Assembly: GCF_001422925.1 (NCBI RefSeq)
Contig: NZ_LMNI01000012.1
Location: forward strand, 124,345 to 188,344
Source: Microbacterium sp. Leaf288
GTDB lineage: Bacteria; Actinomycetota; Actinomycetes; Actinomycetales; Microbacteriaceae
Reading direction: 5' to 3'
DNA: 64,000 nucleotides
Shown here: positions 34,556 to 42,603 of the stretch, one piece after another
Position numbering within the stretch: the stretch's first letter is position 1
How the letters are laid out: every line of letters begins with the position of its first letter
The notes under the pieces: generated by a model
The model's input: the letters and a program-made list of their open reading frames with translations, nothing else
Database searches by the model: none
What the model was told of the DNA's origin: nothing
Made by a program: the position numbers and the translations under genes

Positions 34556-36457
34556 CTACGCGTCGGCGCGGGGCTCAGGCTGGGTGCCGGTCTCTGCCGC
34601 CTCCGAGTCCGTGAGGGCGCGCACGAGCGTGCGCGCATCGTACGGCCCGACGTGCCGCACGCCGTTGATGAAGAACGTGGGCACCGACGTGATGTCCATC
34701 GCCTCGGCATCCAGCATGTCGTCGCGCACCCGCTCGGTCACCTTCGGCGAGCTGAGGTCCTCCTCGAAGCGCTCGACGTCGAGTCCGAGCTCGCGGGCGC
34801 GCCGGATGATGTCGGACGGCAGCTGGTGGTCCTGATCGGCGAACAGGCTGCGTGAGAACTCCGGCAGCTTGCCCTGCAGATTCGCGGCTTCGGCGGCCTC
34901 CGCCGCGGCGAGCGCGTTGGGATGCTGCCGCTCGAGCGGGGCGTGCCGCCAGACGTACCGCAGTCGGTCGCCGAGCTCGCGGCGCACCTCCTCGATCGAT
35001 CCGGACGCCTTGAGGCAGAACGGGCACTGGAAATCGCCGTACTCGACGATCGTGAGCGGCGCGTTCACGTCGCCGTAGATGTGGTCGCGCTGGGGGTCGA
35101 CCTCACGCACGAGGGTGCGCCCGCCGTCCTCGTCGGGCCGTCGCGCGTCCGAGATGCGGAACACGATCGCCGCGAGGATGAACGCGAGGACGGATGCTGC
35201 GAGCACGCCGACGCGTGCCTCGTTCTGCACGCCGGGGTCGTCGATCGCGAGATCGATGATGAAGAGCGAGATCGTGAACCCGATGCCGCACAGCATCGCC
35301 CCGCCGGCGATGCGGTCCAGGGTGAGGCCGAGTCCGAACTCGCCGAGCTTGAACACCTTCATGATCGCGGCCGCGCCGAAGACGCCGACGAACTTGCCGA
35401 CGACGAGCCCCACGATGATGGCCCATGTGACCGGCGACTGCACCGCCGCCGCGAGGATCGGCCCCGAGATCTCGACGCCCGCGTTGGCCAGCGCGAACAG
35501 CGGGAGGATGACGTACGCCACGTACGGGGAGTACGCCGACTGCAGGCGCTCGTTGATCGAGATCGATTCGCGCAGGCTGTTCGCCGCCTGCCGGGCGTAC
35601 TCGGTGTTCGGCGACTGCCGGAACACCCGGGCGAGCTCGAGCGCCTGCTCCACGTCGCGGCGATTCGGCCGGTAGACCGGGATCAGCAGGGCGATCGCGA
35701 CACCGGCGAGCGTCGGATGCACGCCGGACGCGAGGAACGCGAGCCACACGATGATCGACAGGGTCGCGTAGATGGGGCCGCGGCCGCGGCGCACGTAGCG
35801 GGTGAAGTAGATGCCCGCGAGCCCGACCGCCGCCACGACGAGCGGCAACGGGGTGAAGTTCTCGGTGTAGAAGAGCGCGATGATGCTCAGCGCTCCGATG
35901 TCGTCGACGACCGCGAGCGCGAGCAGGAACACGCGCAATCGGCCAGAGGCGCGAGGCCCGATGAGGGCGAGCGCGCCGACGAGGAACGCGGTGTCGGTCG
36001 AGATCACCACGCCCCACGCGTGCTCGCTGCCCGACCCGGCGGCGATCGCGAGGAAGAGCCCCGCCGGCACGAGCAGGCCCGCGAGGGCGGCCATCACGGG
36101 GATCATCGCGCGCGACCAGCTCGTGAGCTCGCCGATCGCGAACTCCCGGCGCACCTCGAGCCCGACCGTGAAGAAGAAGATGGCCATGAGCGCGTCGTTG
36201 ACGAGCGCGTGCAGCGTGAACTCGAGATGGATGTCGCCGAACCCGATCGTCAGCGCGGTCTCCCAGAAGTCGTGGTACGACGTGGCGGAGATGTTCGCCC
36301 AGACGATCGCGACGAGCGTCGCGAGCACCAGCAGGAGAGCGCCGGTGCGCTGCTCCCCCATGTTGCGGATGCGGTCGGCGATCGACGGACCGCGACGACG
36401 GCGCGGCTCCGGCCGTTCGGGCTCGGGCGAGCGCTCGGTGATGGTCAGCTGGGTCAT
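34556..36457 (-). CDS. nhaA: NhaA Na+/H+ antiporter fused to a DsbA-like thioredoxin domain
   Basis: The 633-residue protein joins two modules. Residues about 30-440 form the NhaA antiporter with 11-12 helices, STDTAFLVGAL and the ion-binding Asp pair in LAVVDDIGALS. Residues about 455-620 form a DsbA/FrnE-like thioredoxin domain with an active-site CPFC at about 475-478 and the cis-Pro loop SVPTFFING. NhaA exports sodium for protons and controls pH. NhaA-thioredoxin fusions occur across actinobacteria; the topology needed for the second domain (cytoplasmic or outside) is not clear from sequence. It is divergent from the trp leader. Confidence 0.92.
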   Translation of the reverse strand: MTQLTITERSPEPERPEPRRRRGPSIADRIRNMGEQRTGALLLVLATLVAIVWANISATSYHDFWETALTIGFGDIHLEFTLHALVNDALMAIFFFTVGLEVRREFAIGELTSWSRAMIPVMAALAGLLVPAGLFLAIAAGSGSEHAWGVVISTDTAFLVGALALIGPRASGRLRVFLLALAVVDDIGALSIIALFYTENFTPLPLVVAAVGLAGIYFTRYVRRGRGPIYATLSIIVWLAFLASGVHPTLAGVAIALLIPVYRPNRRDVEQALELARVFRQSPNTEYARQAANSLRESISINERLQSAYSPYVAYVILPLFALANAGVEISGPILAAAVQSPVTWAIIVGLVVGKFVGVFGAAAIMKVFKLGEFGLGLTLDRIAGGAMLCGIGFTISLFIIDLAIDDPGVQNEARVGVLAASVLAFILAAIVFRISDARRPDEDGGRTLVREVDPQRDHIYGDVNAPLTIVEYGDFQCPFCLKASGSIEEVRRELGDRLRYVWRHAPLERQHPNALAAAEAAEAANLQGKLPEFSRSLFADQDHQLPSDIIRRARELGLDVERFEEDLSSPKVTERVRDDMLDAEAMDITSVPTFFINGVRHVGPYDARTLVRALTDSEAAETGTQPEPRADA

Positions 36458-36555
36458 GGCGTACCTCCGCGAGGCGGGGATGCGTGGAAACGGGCTGGCC
36501 TCAGTATGGTGCGTAACGCGGGGCCGGTGGGCCGATGGCCGGATCGGGCGTGTGG

Positions 36556-36561
36556 TAGGTT
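36556..36561 (+). promoter_or_regulatory. -10 element (TAGGTT) of the trp leader transcript
   Basis: TAGGTT, six bases (CGGCGC), then the leader-peptide ATG at 36568, so the leader mRNA itself should be leaderless. No TTGACA-like -35 box is evident. Confidence 0.55.
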
Positions 36562-36567
36562 CGGCGC

Positions 36568-36603
36568 ATGTCCGCGCACCTCTCCTGGTGGCTCACCGCA
36601 TAG
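36568..36603 (+). CDS. trpL: trp operon leader peptide MSAHLSWWLTA
   Basis: The 11-codon frame contains tandem Trp codons (36586-36591) and ends at TAG 36601-36603, overlapping the first attenuator arm. When charged tRNA-Trp is scarce, a ribosome stalled at the two TGG codons would free the antiterminator. It is too short for automatic gene callers and is recognised by the Trp pair, the following mutually exclusive stems and the downstream fused anthranilate synthase. Confidence 0.88.
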   Translation: MSAHLSWWLTA

Positions 36604-36654
36604 GCGGTGGGTTTCGCGCGACCACAGACCGCCCACGGGGCGGTCTTCTTTTTC
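36594..36654 (+). terminator. Trp attenuator with alternative stems
   Basis: Stem 1:2 pairs CACCGC (36594-36599) with GCGGTG (36604-36609). Stem 2:3, the antiterminator, pairs GGCGGT (36603-36608) with ACCGCC (36628-36633). Stem 3:4, the terminator, pairs AGACCGCCC (36626-36634) with GGGCGGTCT (36638-36646) and is followed by TCTTTTTC. Segments 2 and 3 are each shared by two stems, the classic attenuation logic. Confidence 0.88.
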
Positions 36655-36690
36655 GTACGGGACTCCGCCCCACGACGAAAGACGATGCAC

Positions 36691-38643
36691 ATGTCCGGGC
36701 CCGATTCCCCGTCCCTTCCCGACCTCGCTGCGAGCGGTCTCCCGTTCGCGCTCATCGCGCGTGACGACCGCACCGTCGAGGTGCTGACCGGCGACGTCGT
36801 CGACGTCGACCTCCTCGCCGACATCCCGCTGACGGGGGCGTCCGGCGCGCCGAACGAGGTGCTCGCTCTTGTCCCGTTCCGTCAGGTGCGCGAGCGCGGG
36901 TTCGAGTGCCACGACGACGGTGCGCCGCTGCGGTGCCTCATCGTGCAGAGCCGCACCTCGCTCCCCCGCGACGAGGCCCTCGCACAGCTGCCGACCGCCG
37001 CGGTCCCGCTCGAGGACCCCGGTTTCGACATCGCCGACGAGGACTACGCCGAGATCGTGCGGCGCGTGATCGCCGACGAGATCGGTCGCGGCGAGGGTGC
37101 CAACTTCGTCATCCGTCGCGATTTCACCGCGGGCGTGTCGACGGATGCCGCCACCGCCGCCTTGACGTGGTTCCGGGCTCTCCTCGAGCACGAGCGGGGC
37201 GCGTACTGGACCTTCGCGGTCGTCACCCCCGGCCATGTCGCGGTGGGCGCGAGCCCCGAGGCGCACGTGAGCGCACGTGACGGTGTCGTGACGATGAACC
37301 CGATCTCCGGCACGTTCCGCCACCCGGCGGGAGGGGCGACCCCCGAGACGCTCAGCGAGTTCCTCCGCTCGACGAAGGAGACCGAGGAGCTCTTCATGGT
37401 CGTCGACGAGGAGCTCAAGATGATGAGCGCCGTCTGCTCGGACGGCGGCCGCATCACGGGGCCGCACCTGAAGGAGATGTCGCGGCTGACGCACACCGAG
37501 TACGTGCTGCGAGGCCGCAGCAAGCTCGACCCGCGCGACATCCTGCGCGAGACGATGTTCGCGCCGACGGTGACCGGCTCGCCGATGCAGAACGCGTGCA
37601 CGGTCATCACCCGTCACGAGACGACCCCGCGCGGCTACTACTCGGGCGTCGCGGCGCTCTTCACACCGCGCGTGCTTCGACAGGCTCAGCAACCGGGAGG
37701 GGCGGGCGAGGCGACCCACGACCTCGACGCACCGATCCTCATCCGCACCGCGTACCTGCAGGACGGCCGGCTGCGCGTGCCGGTCGGGGCCACGCTCGTG
37801 CGCCACTCCGACCCCTACGGCGAGGTCGGCGAGACCCACGGCAAGGCCGCCGGCGTGCTCGGCGCGATCGGCGCCGTTCCCCGCGACGCCGAGGCCGAGT
37901 CCGCGGCCGCGCGCAGCGAGGTCATCGACGAGGACGCCCCGGCGGCGGCCCCCCGACGCCTCGCCGACGACGCCGCGATCGCCGAGCTGCTGGCGTCGCG
38001 CAACGGCCGCCTCGCCGAGTTCTGGCTGAACCCGCAGGGCTCGGGCGAACCCGGGCCCTGCGCGGGGCGCTCGGCGCTCGTCGTCGACGCCGAGGACCGC
38101 TTCACCACGATGCTCGCCCACCAGCTGCGCCACCTCGGGCTCGAGGTCGAGATCTCGCCGTGGAGCGAGGTCTCCGACGCGCAGATCGATGCGGCGGAGC
38201 TCCTCGTGACCGGGCCGGGGCCGGGTGACCCGCGCGACGCGTCGAGCCCCCGCATCCATCGCATGCGCGAGGTCGTGGCGCGTCGCCGCGCCGCCGGCCG
38301 GCCGCTCCTCGCGGTGTGCCTGAGCCACCAGATCCTCGCCGACACGTTCGGCATCGACCTCGCTCCGCTCGACGCGCCGCACCAGGGCCTGCAGAAGTCG
38401 GTCGACGTGTTCGGCATGCCGGCATCGATCGGCTTCTACAACACCTTCACCGCGCGCGTCCCCGCCGGAACGACGCGCGTAGGCGAGGCGGAGGTCGCCG
38501 CCGACGCGGCGGGTGACGTCTACGCGCTGCGTGGCCCCGGTTTCGCGTCCGTGCAGGGCCACCTCGAGTCGATCCTGTCGCGCGACGGCATGACGACGCT
38601 CCAGCGCCTGGTCGAACAGGCGCTGAGTCCCGTCCCCGCCTGA
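36691..38643 (+). CDS. Fused anthranilate synthase (TrpE-TrpG, PhzE-type architecture)
   Basis: The 650-residue protein joins a chorismate-binding synthase (about 1-400; landmarks RDFTAGVS, GASPEAHVS, NPISGTFRHP, EELFMVVDEELKMMS, GSPMQNACTVI and GYYSG) to a class I glutamine amidotransferase (about 460-645). The amidotransferase nucleophile is in AVCLSHQI (Cys at about 542) and its His-Glu dyad in QGHLES. The order resembles PhzE, but the tryptophan attenuator upstream indicates a role in making anthranilate from chorismate. An insertion around residue 330 (RVLRQAQQPGG) is encoded by a dispersed repeat. An ATG at 36685 is an alternative start. Confidence 0.88.
   Translation: MSGPDSPSLPDLAASGLPFALIARDDRTVEVLTGDVVDVDLLADIPLTGASGAPNEVLALVPFRQVRERGFECHDDGAPLRCLIVQSRTSLPRDEALAQLPTAAVPLEDPGFDIADEDYAEIVRRVIADEIGRGEGANFVIRRDFTAGVSTDAATAALTWFRALLEHERGAYWTFAVVTPGHVAVGASPEAHVSARDGVVTMNPISGTFRHPAGGATPETLSEFLRSTKETEELFMVVDEELKMMSAVCSDGGRITGPHLKEMSRLTHTEYVLRGRSKLDPRDILRETMFAPTVTGSPMQNACTVITRHETTPRGYYSGVAALFTPRVLRQAQQPGGAGEATHDLDAPILIRTAYLQDGRLRVPVGATLVRHSDPYGEVGETHGKAAGVLGAIGAVPRDAEAESAAARSEVIDEDAPAAAPRRLADDAAIAELLASRNGRLAEFWLNPQGSGEPGPCAGRSALVVDAEDRFTTMLAHQLRHLGLEVEISPWSEVSDAQIDAAELLVTGPGPGDPRDASSPRIHRMREVVARRRAAGRPLLAVCLSHQILADTFGIDLAPLDAPHQGLQKSVDVFGMPASIGFYNTFTARVPAGTTRVGEAEVAADAAGDVYALRGPGFASVQGHLESILSRDGMTTLQRLVEQALSPVPA
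37676..37697. repeat. Dispersed TTCGACAGGCTCAGCAACCGG repeat inside the anthranilate synthase gene
   Basis: A copy of the repeat family also found at 8298-8316 in truB. It preserves the reading frame and adds about ten residues. Confidence 0.65.
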
Positions 38644-38672
38644 CGACTGCCACACATCGGCCCGGCCACCGG

Positions 38673-38739
38673 GTTTGGGGCGCACTTCCTCCGTTGGGGC
38701 GCACCTTCTGCGCCCCGACGAACAACGCGCGCCCCAAAC
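38673..38739. terminator. Nested double inverted repeat between convergent genes
   Basis: The outer arms GTTTGGGGCGC (38673-38683) and GCGCCCCAAAC (38729-38739) enclose a second hairpin, GGGGCGCA (38696-38703) with TGCGCCCC (38709-38716). The two left arms are also near-direct repeats of each other. It separates the fused synthase from the convergent sigma factor gene. Confidence 0.65.
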
Positions 38740-38766
38740 TCCGAACCGAGCGACGGATGCTGCGGC

Positions 38767-40032
38767 TCAACGACCGGGGGCCGAGCCGGTGCGGGCGGCG
38801 AGCAGGCGGCGCTCGGCCTCGTTTGCCGTGAGCTCGAGGGCGCGGAGGTCCGCGGCGAGCGCCTCGTCGTCGCGTCCGAGGTCGCGCAGCAGTGACGCCC
38901 GCACGGCGTGCCACAGATGCGATCGTGCGAGCGGGGCTTCGAGCGCGTCGACCTCGGCGAGCGCGACGGCCGCGCCGTCGACCCGTGCGAGCGCGACCGC
39001 ACGGTTGAGCCGCGCCACCGGCGACCGGTCGTACGCGAGCAGCATGTCGTAGAGCGTCAGCACCTGGAGCCAGTCGGTGGACGCCGCATCGGCGGCATCC
39101 GCGTGACATGCCGCGATCGCCGCGTGCAGCTGCCAGCGTCCGGGCCGCCGCAGGCGTGCCGCCCGCCCGAGAGCGTCGCGCGCGCCGGCGAGCAGCGCCG
39201 CATCCCACCGTGTGCGGTCCTGTTCCGCGAGCAGCACGAGCTCGCCGTCGACCGACCGCGCCGACTCGCGGGCCCGGTGGAACCGCAGCAGCGACAGCAG
39301 TCCCCACGCCTCTGCGGCGCGAGGAAGCGCCTCGGCGACCACCCGGGCGAGCCACAGCGCATCGTCGGCGAGGTCGCGGTCTGCCGCGGCATCCGCCCCC
39401 GCCACGAAGTGGGCCTCGCTGTACATCACCGACACGATCGTGAGCACGAGGTCGAGGCGCGCGGCGGCGTCCGCGCCCTCGGGAACGCGCAGGGGAATGC
39501 CGCTGTCGGCGATCTTGCGCTTGGCCCGCGAGATCCGCTGCGCGGTGGCGGACTCGGTCGAGAACGTGGCCCGGGCGATCTGCACGGTCGTGAGGCCGCA
39601 CACCGCCCGCAGAGTGAGGGCGAGCTGGGCGTCGGGCGCGAGCGCGGGGTGGCAGCATCCGAAGAGGAGCGGGAGCCGCTCATCCGCCGGCGCGCCGTCG
39701 ACCGACGGGTCAGGTCGGAGCAGCGCGACCTTGTCTCGGAGCACGCGCTCGCGCCGCACCCGGTCGAGGGCGTTGTGCCTCGCGGCCTGCATGAGCCACG
39801 CGCCGGGCTTCGGCGGGATCCCCCGGCCGCGCCACTCGCGCAGCGCCTCCTCCACCGCTTCGGCGACTGCCTCTTCGGCCACGTCGAAGCTTCCGAACGA
39901 GACGGTCAGCGCCGCCGTGATGCGTGCGGACTCCTCGCGCACGACGCTCACGAGAAGACGATCGGATGCCGCGGCCCCGCCCTCGCCCGGGTGGTCCGGG
40001 TCGCGCGGGGCCGCGGCATCCGTTGCGGACAT
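38767..40032 (-). CDS. ECF42-type RNA polymerase sigma factor with C-terminal TPR-like domain
   Basis: The 421-residue protein has sigma region 2 (about 22-95, with VAEEAVAEAVEEALREW and PGAWLMQAARHNALDRVRR), region 4 (about 125-185, with LRAVCGLTTVQIARATFSTESATAQRISRAKRKI) and a helical C-terminal extension of about 220 residues with AEAWGLLSLLRFHRARESAR. This defines the ECF42 group, which has no anti-sigma factor and is paired with DGPF-type YciI proteins. The ATG shares one base with the upstream yciI stop (TGATG); a GTG at 40035 is the alternative. The stop and last codons lie in a dispersed CCGGTCGTTGA repeat. Confidence 0.93.
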   Translation of the reverse strand: MSATDAAAPRDPDHPGEGGAAASDRLLVSVVREESARITAALTVSFGSFDVAEEAVAEAVEEALREWRGRGIPPKPGAWLMQAARHNALDRVRRERVLRDKVALLRPDPSVDGAPADERLPLLFGCCHPALAPDAQLALTLRAVCGLTTVQIARATFSTESATAQRISRAKRKIADSGIPLRVPEGADAAARLDLVLTIVSVMYSEAHFVAGADAAADRDLADDALWLARVVAEALPRAAEAWGLLSLLRFHRARESARSVDGELVLLAEQDRTRWDAALLAGARDALGRAARLRRPGRWQLHAAIAACHADAADAASTDWLQVLTLYDMLLAYDRSPVARLNRAVALARVDGAAVALAEVDALEAPLARSHLWHAVRASLLRDLGRDDEALAADLRALELTANEAERRLLAARTGSAPGR

Positions 40033-40397
40033 CACTCGAATTGGCTGTAGTCGACGACCATCGGCCGGATCTCGACCGCCACGCCCGGGAATTCGAGGGA
40101 CGGCCAGGTCTTCACGAGCTCGATCGCCGCGTCGAGGTCGGGCACGTCGATCACGCTGAACCCGCCGATGACCTCCTTCGCCTCCGAGAAGGGCCCGTCG
40201 GCGACGACCGGACCGTCATCGCCCGAGCGCACCGTCGTCGCCGTGCTGACCGGGTGCAGCTCGGCGCCGGAATCGTCGATCTTGTCGGCGTTCGTGCCGA
40301 ACCACTCGTAGATCCGCCCGTAGACCTCCTGGCGTCGCTCATCCGGCACGGCGGCGTCGAGCTCGGGGGTCGAGGTGAACATGATCACGTACTTCAC
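40032..40397 (-). CDS. YciI/DGPF domain protein, partner of the ECF42 sigma factor
   Basis: The 121-residue protein begins MKYVIMF and contains VVADGPFSEAKEVIGGFSVIDV, the DGPF motif shared by the YciI-like partners of ECF42 sigma factors. The ferredoxin-like fold resembles EthD/YciI proteins; its reaction is unknown. It precedes and overlaps the sigma factor gene. The GTG start has GAAAGGA upstream. TGTCGA 61 bases upstream is the probable sigma-dependent -35 element. Confidence 0.9.
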   Translation of the reverse strand: MKYVIMFTSTPELDAAVPDERRQEVYGRIYEWFGTNADKIDDSGAELHPVSTATTVRSGDDGPVVADGPFSEAKEVIGGFSVIDVPDLDAAIELVKTWPSLEFPGVAVEIRPMVVDYSQFE

Positions 40398-40434
40398 GGT
40401 CGTGTCCTTTCGTCAGTGGAACCGTTGCATCCCT

Positions 40435-40463
40435 ACAGCGAACGGACAAGACCGATTTCGACA
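40435..40463 (-). promoter_or_regulatory. Predicted ECF42-dependent promoter
   Basis: TGTCGA (complement of 40458-40463) matches the -35 motif reported for ECF42 promoters, as I recall it. About 16-17 bases downstream lies TTCGC, compatible with a CG-containing -10. It points at the yciI-sigma pair, suggesting autoregulation. Confidence 0.55.
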
Positions 40464-40501
40464 CGACCGACCAGGATTCTTCGCGGCCGGTGCGCGGGGC
40501 G

Positions 40502-41797
40502 TCAGAAGAGCGTGACGGGGTTGAAGAGGTCGGCGAGAATGAGGATGCCGCCCATCACGAGCAGGGCCACGAAGACGGCGAACGTGAGCGGCACGAGCTT
40601 GGTCGCATCCACCGGCTTCGGCGGCGGACGCCGGAAGAGCTTCGCCCACACCCGCTTGATGCCCTCCCAGAGGGCCACCGCGATGTGACCGCCGTCCAGC
40701 GGCAGCAGCGGGATCAGGTTGAAGACGAACAGGGCGATGTTCAGCGACGCGAGCAGCGACAGGAACCCCGCGACGCGGTTGAGCACGGGCGAGTCGGCGG
40801 CGGCGACCTCGCCGGAGAGGCGGCTCGCGCCCACGATGCTGAGCGGGCCGTTCGGGTCGCGCTCCTGGCCGGTGACGAGGTCGACCCCGGTCTGCCACAC
40901 CTTGACGGGCAGCTGCCAGATGATCCCCGCGACCGCGCCGACGTTCTGCACGGCCATCTGCGGCCCGGCCCAGATCGGCTGCTGCACGTACTCGACGGTG
41001 GGGCCGATGCCCACGAAGCCGACCTCCTGGGTGGTGGTCGTGCCGTCGGCGGCCGTCACCTCGGTCTGGATCGTGGCGGGGGTGATCTGCAGCGTCTGCT
41101 CGCTGCCGTCGCGTTCGACGACGAAGGTCAGCTGCTCGCCGGGCGACGAGCGGATGATGGCGGATGCCTCGGCGAAGTCCGCGACCGGCTCCCCGTCGAT
41201 CGACACGATGACGTCGCCGGGCTGGATGCCGGCGGCCTCGGCCGGAGCCGCGGGAGACGCGTCGGTGCACTCGGTCGAGCTCGTCGTGGGGACGCACTCC
41301 GACAGGCGCGCGACCTCGGTGGTCGCCGTCTGCACACCGATCCCGGTGAGCAGGATCGAGAACAGCACGATCGCGAAGAAGAAGTTCATCAGCGGACCGC
41401 CGAGCATCACGACGATGCGCTTGTGGATCGGGAGGCGATAGAAGACGTGCGTGTCGTCATCGCCGTGCAGCGTCTCGTCGTTCGCGTCCCGGGCGTCCTG
41501 CACCATGGTCGCGAAGAAGCCCCCGGCGGCCCGGCCGTCACGTGTCGCCGCCTGCGGCGACGGCGGGTACATTCCGGCCATCGAGATGTAGCCGCCGAGC
41601 GGGATCGCCTTGAACCCGTACTCGGTGCCGCGCCACCGCTTGGACCACAGCGTCGGGCCGAACCCGATCATGTACTGGCCGACGCGCACGCCGAACTTCT
41701 TGGCGGGCCAGAGGTGGCCGAGCTCGTGCAGCGCGATCGACACCGCGAGGCCCACGACCATGAGGGCGACACCGATGACGAACGCGAGGATCTCCAC
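40502..41797 (-). CDS. Site-2 protease, RseP/Rip1-like M50 metallopeptidase
   Basis: The 431-residue intramembrane protease has the zinc-binding HELGH (residues 24-28) in the first helix, a PDZ domain (about 200-280, with GIQPGDVIVSIDG) and the third zinc ligand in LPLDGGHIAVALWEG near the C terminus. Homologues release sigma factors by cutting anti-sigma proteins; Mycobacterium Rip1 is the best-studied relative and its gene also lies between dxr and ispG. The GTG is leaderless by pattern, with TACCGT six bases upstream. Confidence 0.93.
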   Translation of the reverse strand: MEILAFVIGVALMVVGLAVSIALHELGHLWPAKKFGVRVGQYMIGFGPTLWSKRWRGTEYGFKAIPLGGYISMAGMYPPSPQAATRDGRAAGGFFATMVQDARDANDETLHGDDDTHVFYRLPIHKRIVVMLGGPLMNFFFAIVLFSILLTGIGVQTATTEVARLSECVPTTSSTECTDASPAAPAEAAGIQPGDVIVSIDGEPVADFAEASAIIRSSPGEQLTFVVERDGSEQTLQITPATIQTEVTAADGTTTTQEVGFVGIGPTVEYVQQPIWAGPQMAVQNVGAVAGIIWQLPVKVWQTGVDLVTGQERDPNGPLSIVGASRLSGEVAAADSPVLNRVAGFLSLLASLNIALFVFNLIPLLPLDGGHIAVALWEGIKRVWAKLFRRPPPKPVDATKLVPLTFAVFVALLVMGGILILADLFNPVTLF

Positions 41798-41803
41798 ACG
41801 CTC

Positions 41804-41809
41804 ACGGTA
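41804..41809 (-). promoter_or_regulatory. -10 element (TACCGT) for leaderless site-2 protease gene
   Basis: TACCGT, six bases, GTG at 41797. Confidence 0.55.
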
Positions 41810-41904
41810 CCCGCGCCAGCCTTTGAGTTGGGTGTGACGGCCGCCCACCGCGGGCGGACGCAAGGCGCCTCGCTCCTCCCGTAGGCTCGACGCGAGGAGG
41901 AGCC

Positions 41905-42468
41905 GTGACCCCACGCCACGTGCGCGCGCTGCGCGGCACCGCTGCCGCGTGGGTCGCGACCGTCGTCGCCGCCACGGCGCACACCCTCGGCGGGGGCGGC
42001 GCGCCGTCTCCCGCCTTCGTCGCGGCGGTCGGCATCCTCGCCGCTCCCGTCGCGGTCGCCTTCATCGGCCGGCGGCTCGCCGCGTGGCGCGTCGGCGCCA
42101 CGGTGCTCGCGAGCCAGGGACTGTTCCACGTCGCGTTCGCCGTGACCGCCGACGCCGATCCCGCCGCGCTTCACGGGCACCACGTGACGCACCTCGGCGG
42201 CGACCTCAGCGCCGTCGTCCTCCCCGACGCCCCCATGTTCGCCGCGCACGTGCTCGCGGCGATCGCGACCGTCGCCGCACTGTACGGCGGGGAACGGATG
42301 CTGCGCGCCCTGGGCCGCGGCATCCGTTCGCTCTTCTCGCGCGCCCGCGCGATCGCGCCACGGCCGACGATGCCGCGGTTCGTGCCGGTACCTGCCGGCC
42401 CTGCGGTCGTCGCGGCACGGATCGTCCTGTCCGACGTCTCGCGGCGCGGTCCTCCCGCACTCGTCTGA
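41905..42468 (+). CDS. Membrane protein associated with YcnI, possibly copper-related
   Basis: The 187-residue protein has four predicted helices (about 10-28, 35-53, 65-82 and 110-130). A His/Met/Asp-rich loop (HGHHVTHLGGD and DAPMFAAH, about 91-114) could bind a metal. The GTG follows GAGGAGGAG. It lies 135 bases upstream of a YcnI-family gene on the same strand, a pairing often seen in actinobacteria. Copper handling is an inference from the loop and the neighbour. Confidence 0.65.
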   Translation: MTPRHVRALRGTAAAWVATVVAATAHTLGGGGAPSPAFVAAVGILAAPVAVAFIGRRLAAWRVGATVLASQGLFHVAFAVTADADPAALHGHHVTHLGGDLSAVVLPDAPMFAAHVLAAIATVAALYGGERMLRALGRGIRSLFSRARAIAPRPTMPRFVPVPAGPAVVAARIVLSDVSRRGPPALV

Positions 42469-42603
42469 GCGGCGCCGCGCGCCGCACCGTCGCCGGCCCG
42501 CGCCCGATGCGCGCGCCGGAACCCTCTCGCGCGTCCGGCTCCCGCCGGTGCGCCCCGATCGGCGATCCCGCCGACGACCCGGACGAAAGACGACAGCACA
42601 GCC

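Noticed and set aside
36691-38643. Phenazine biosynthesis locus suggested by PhzE-like architecture
   Set aside because: No other phz genes are nearby and a tryptophan attenuator precedes the gene.
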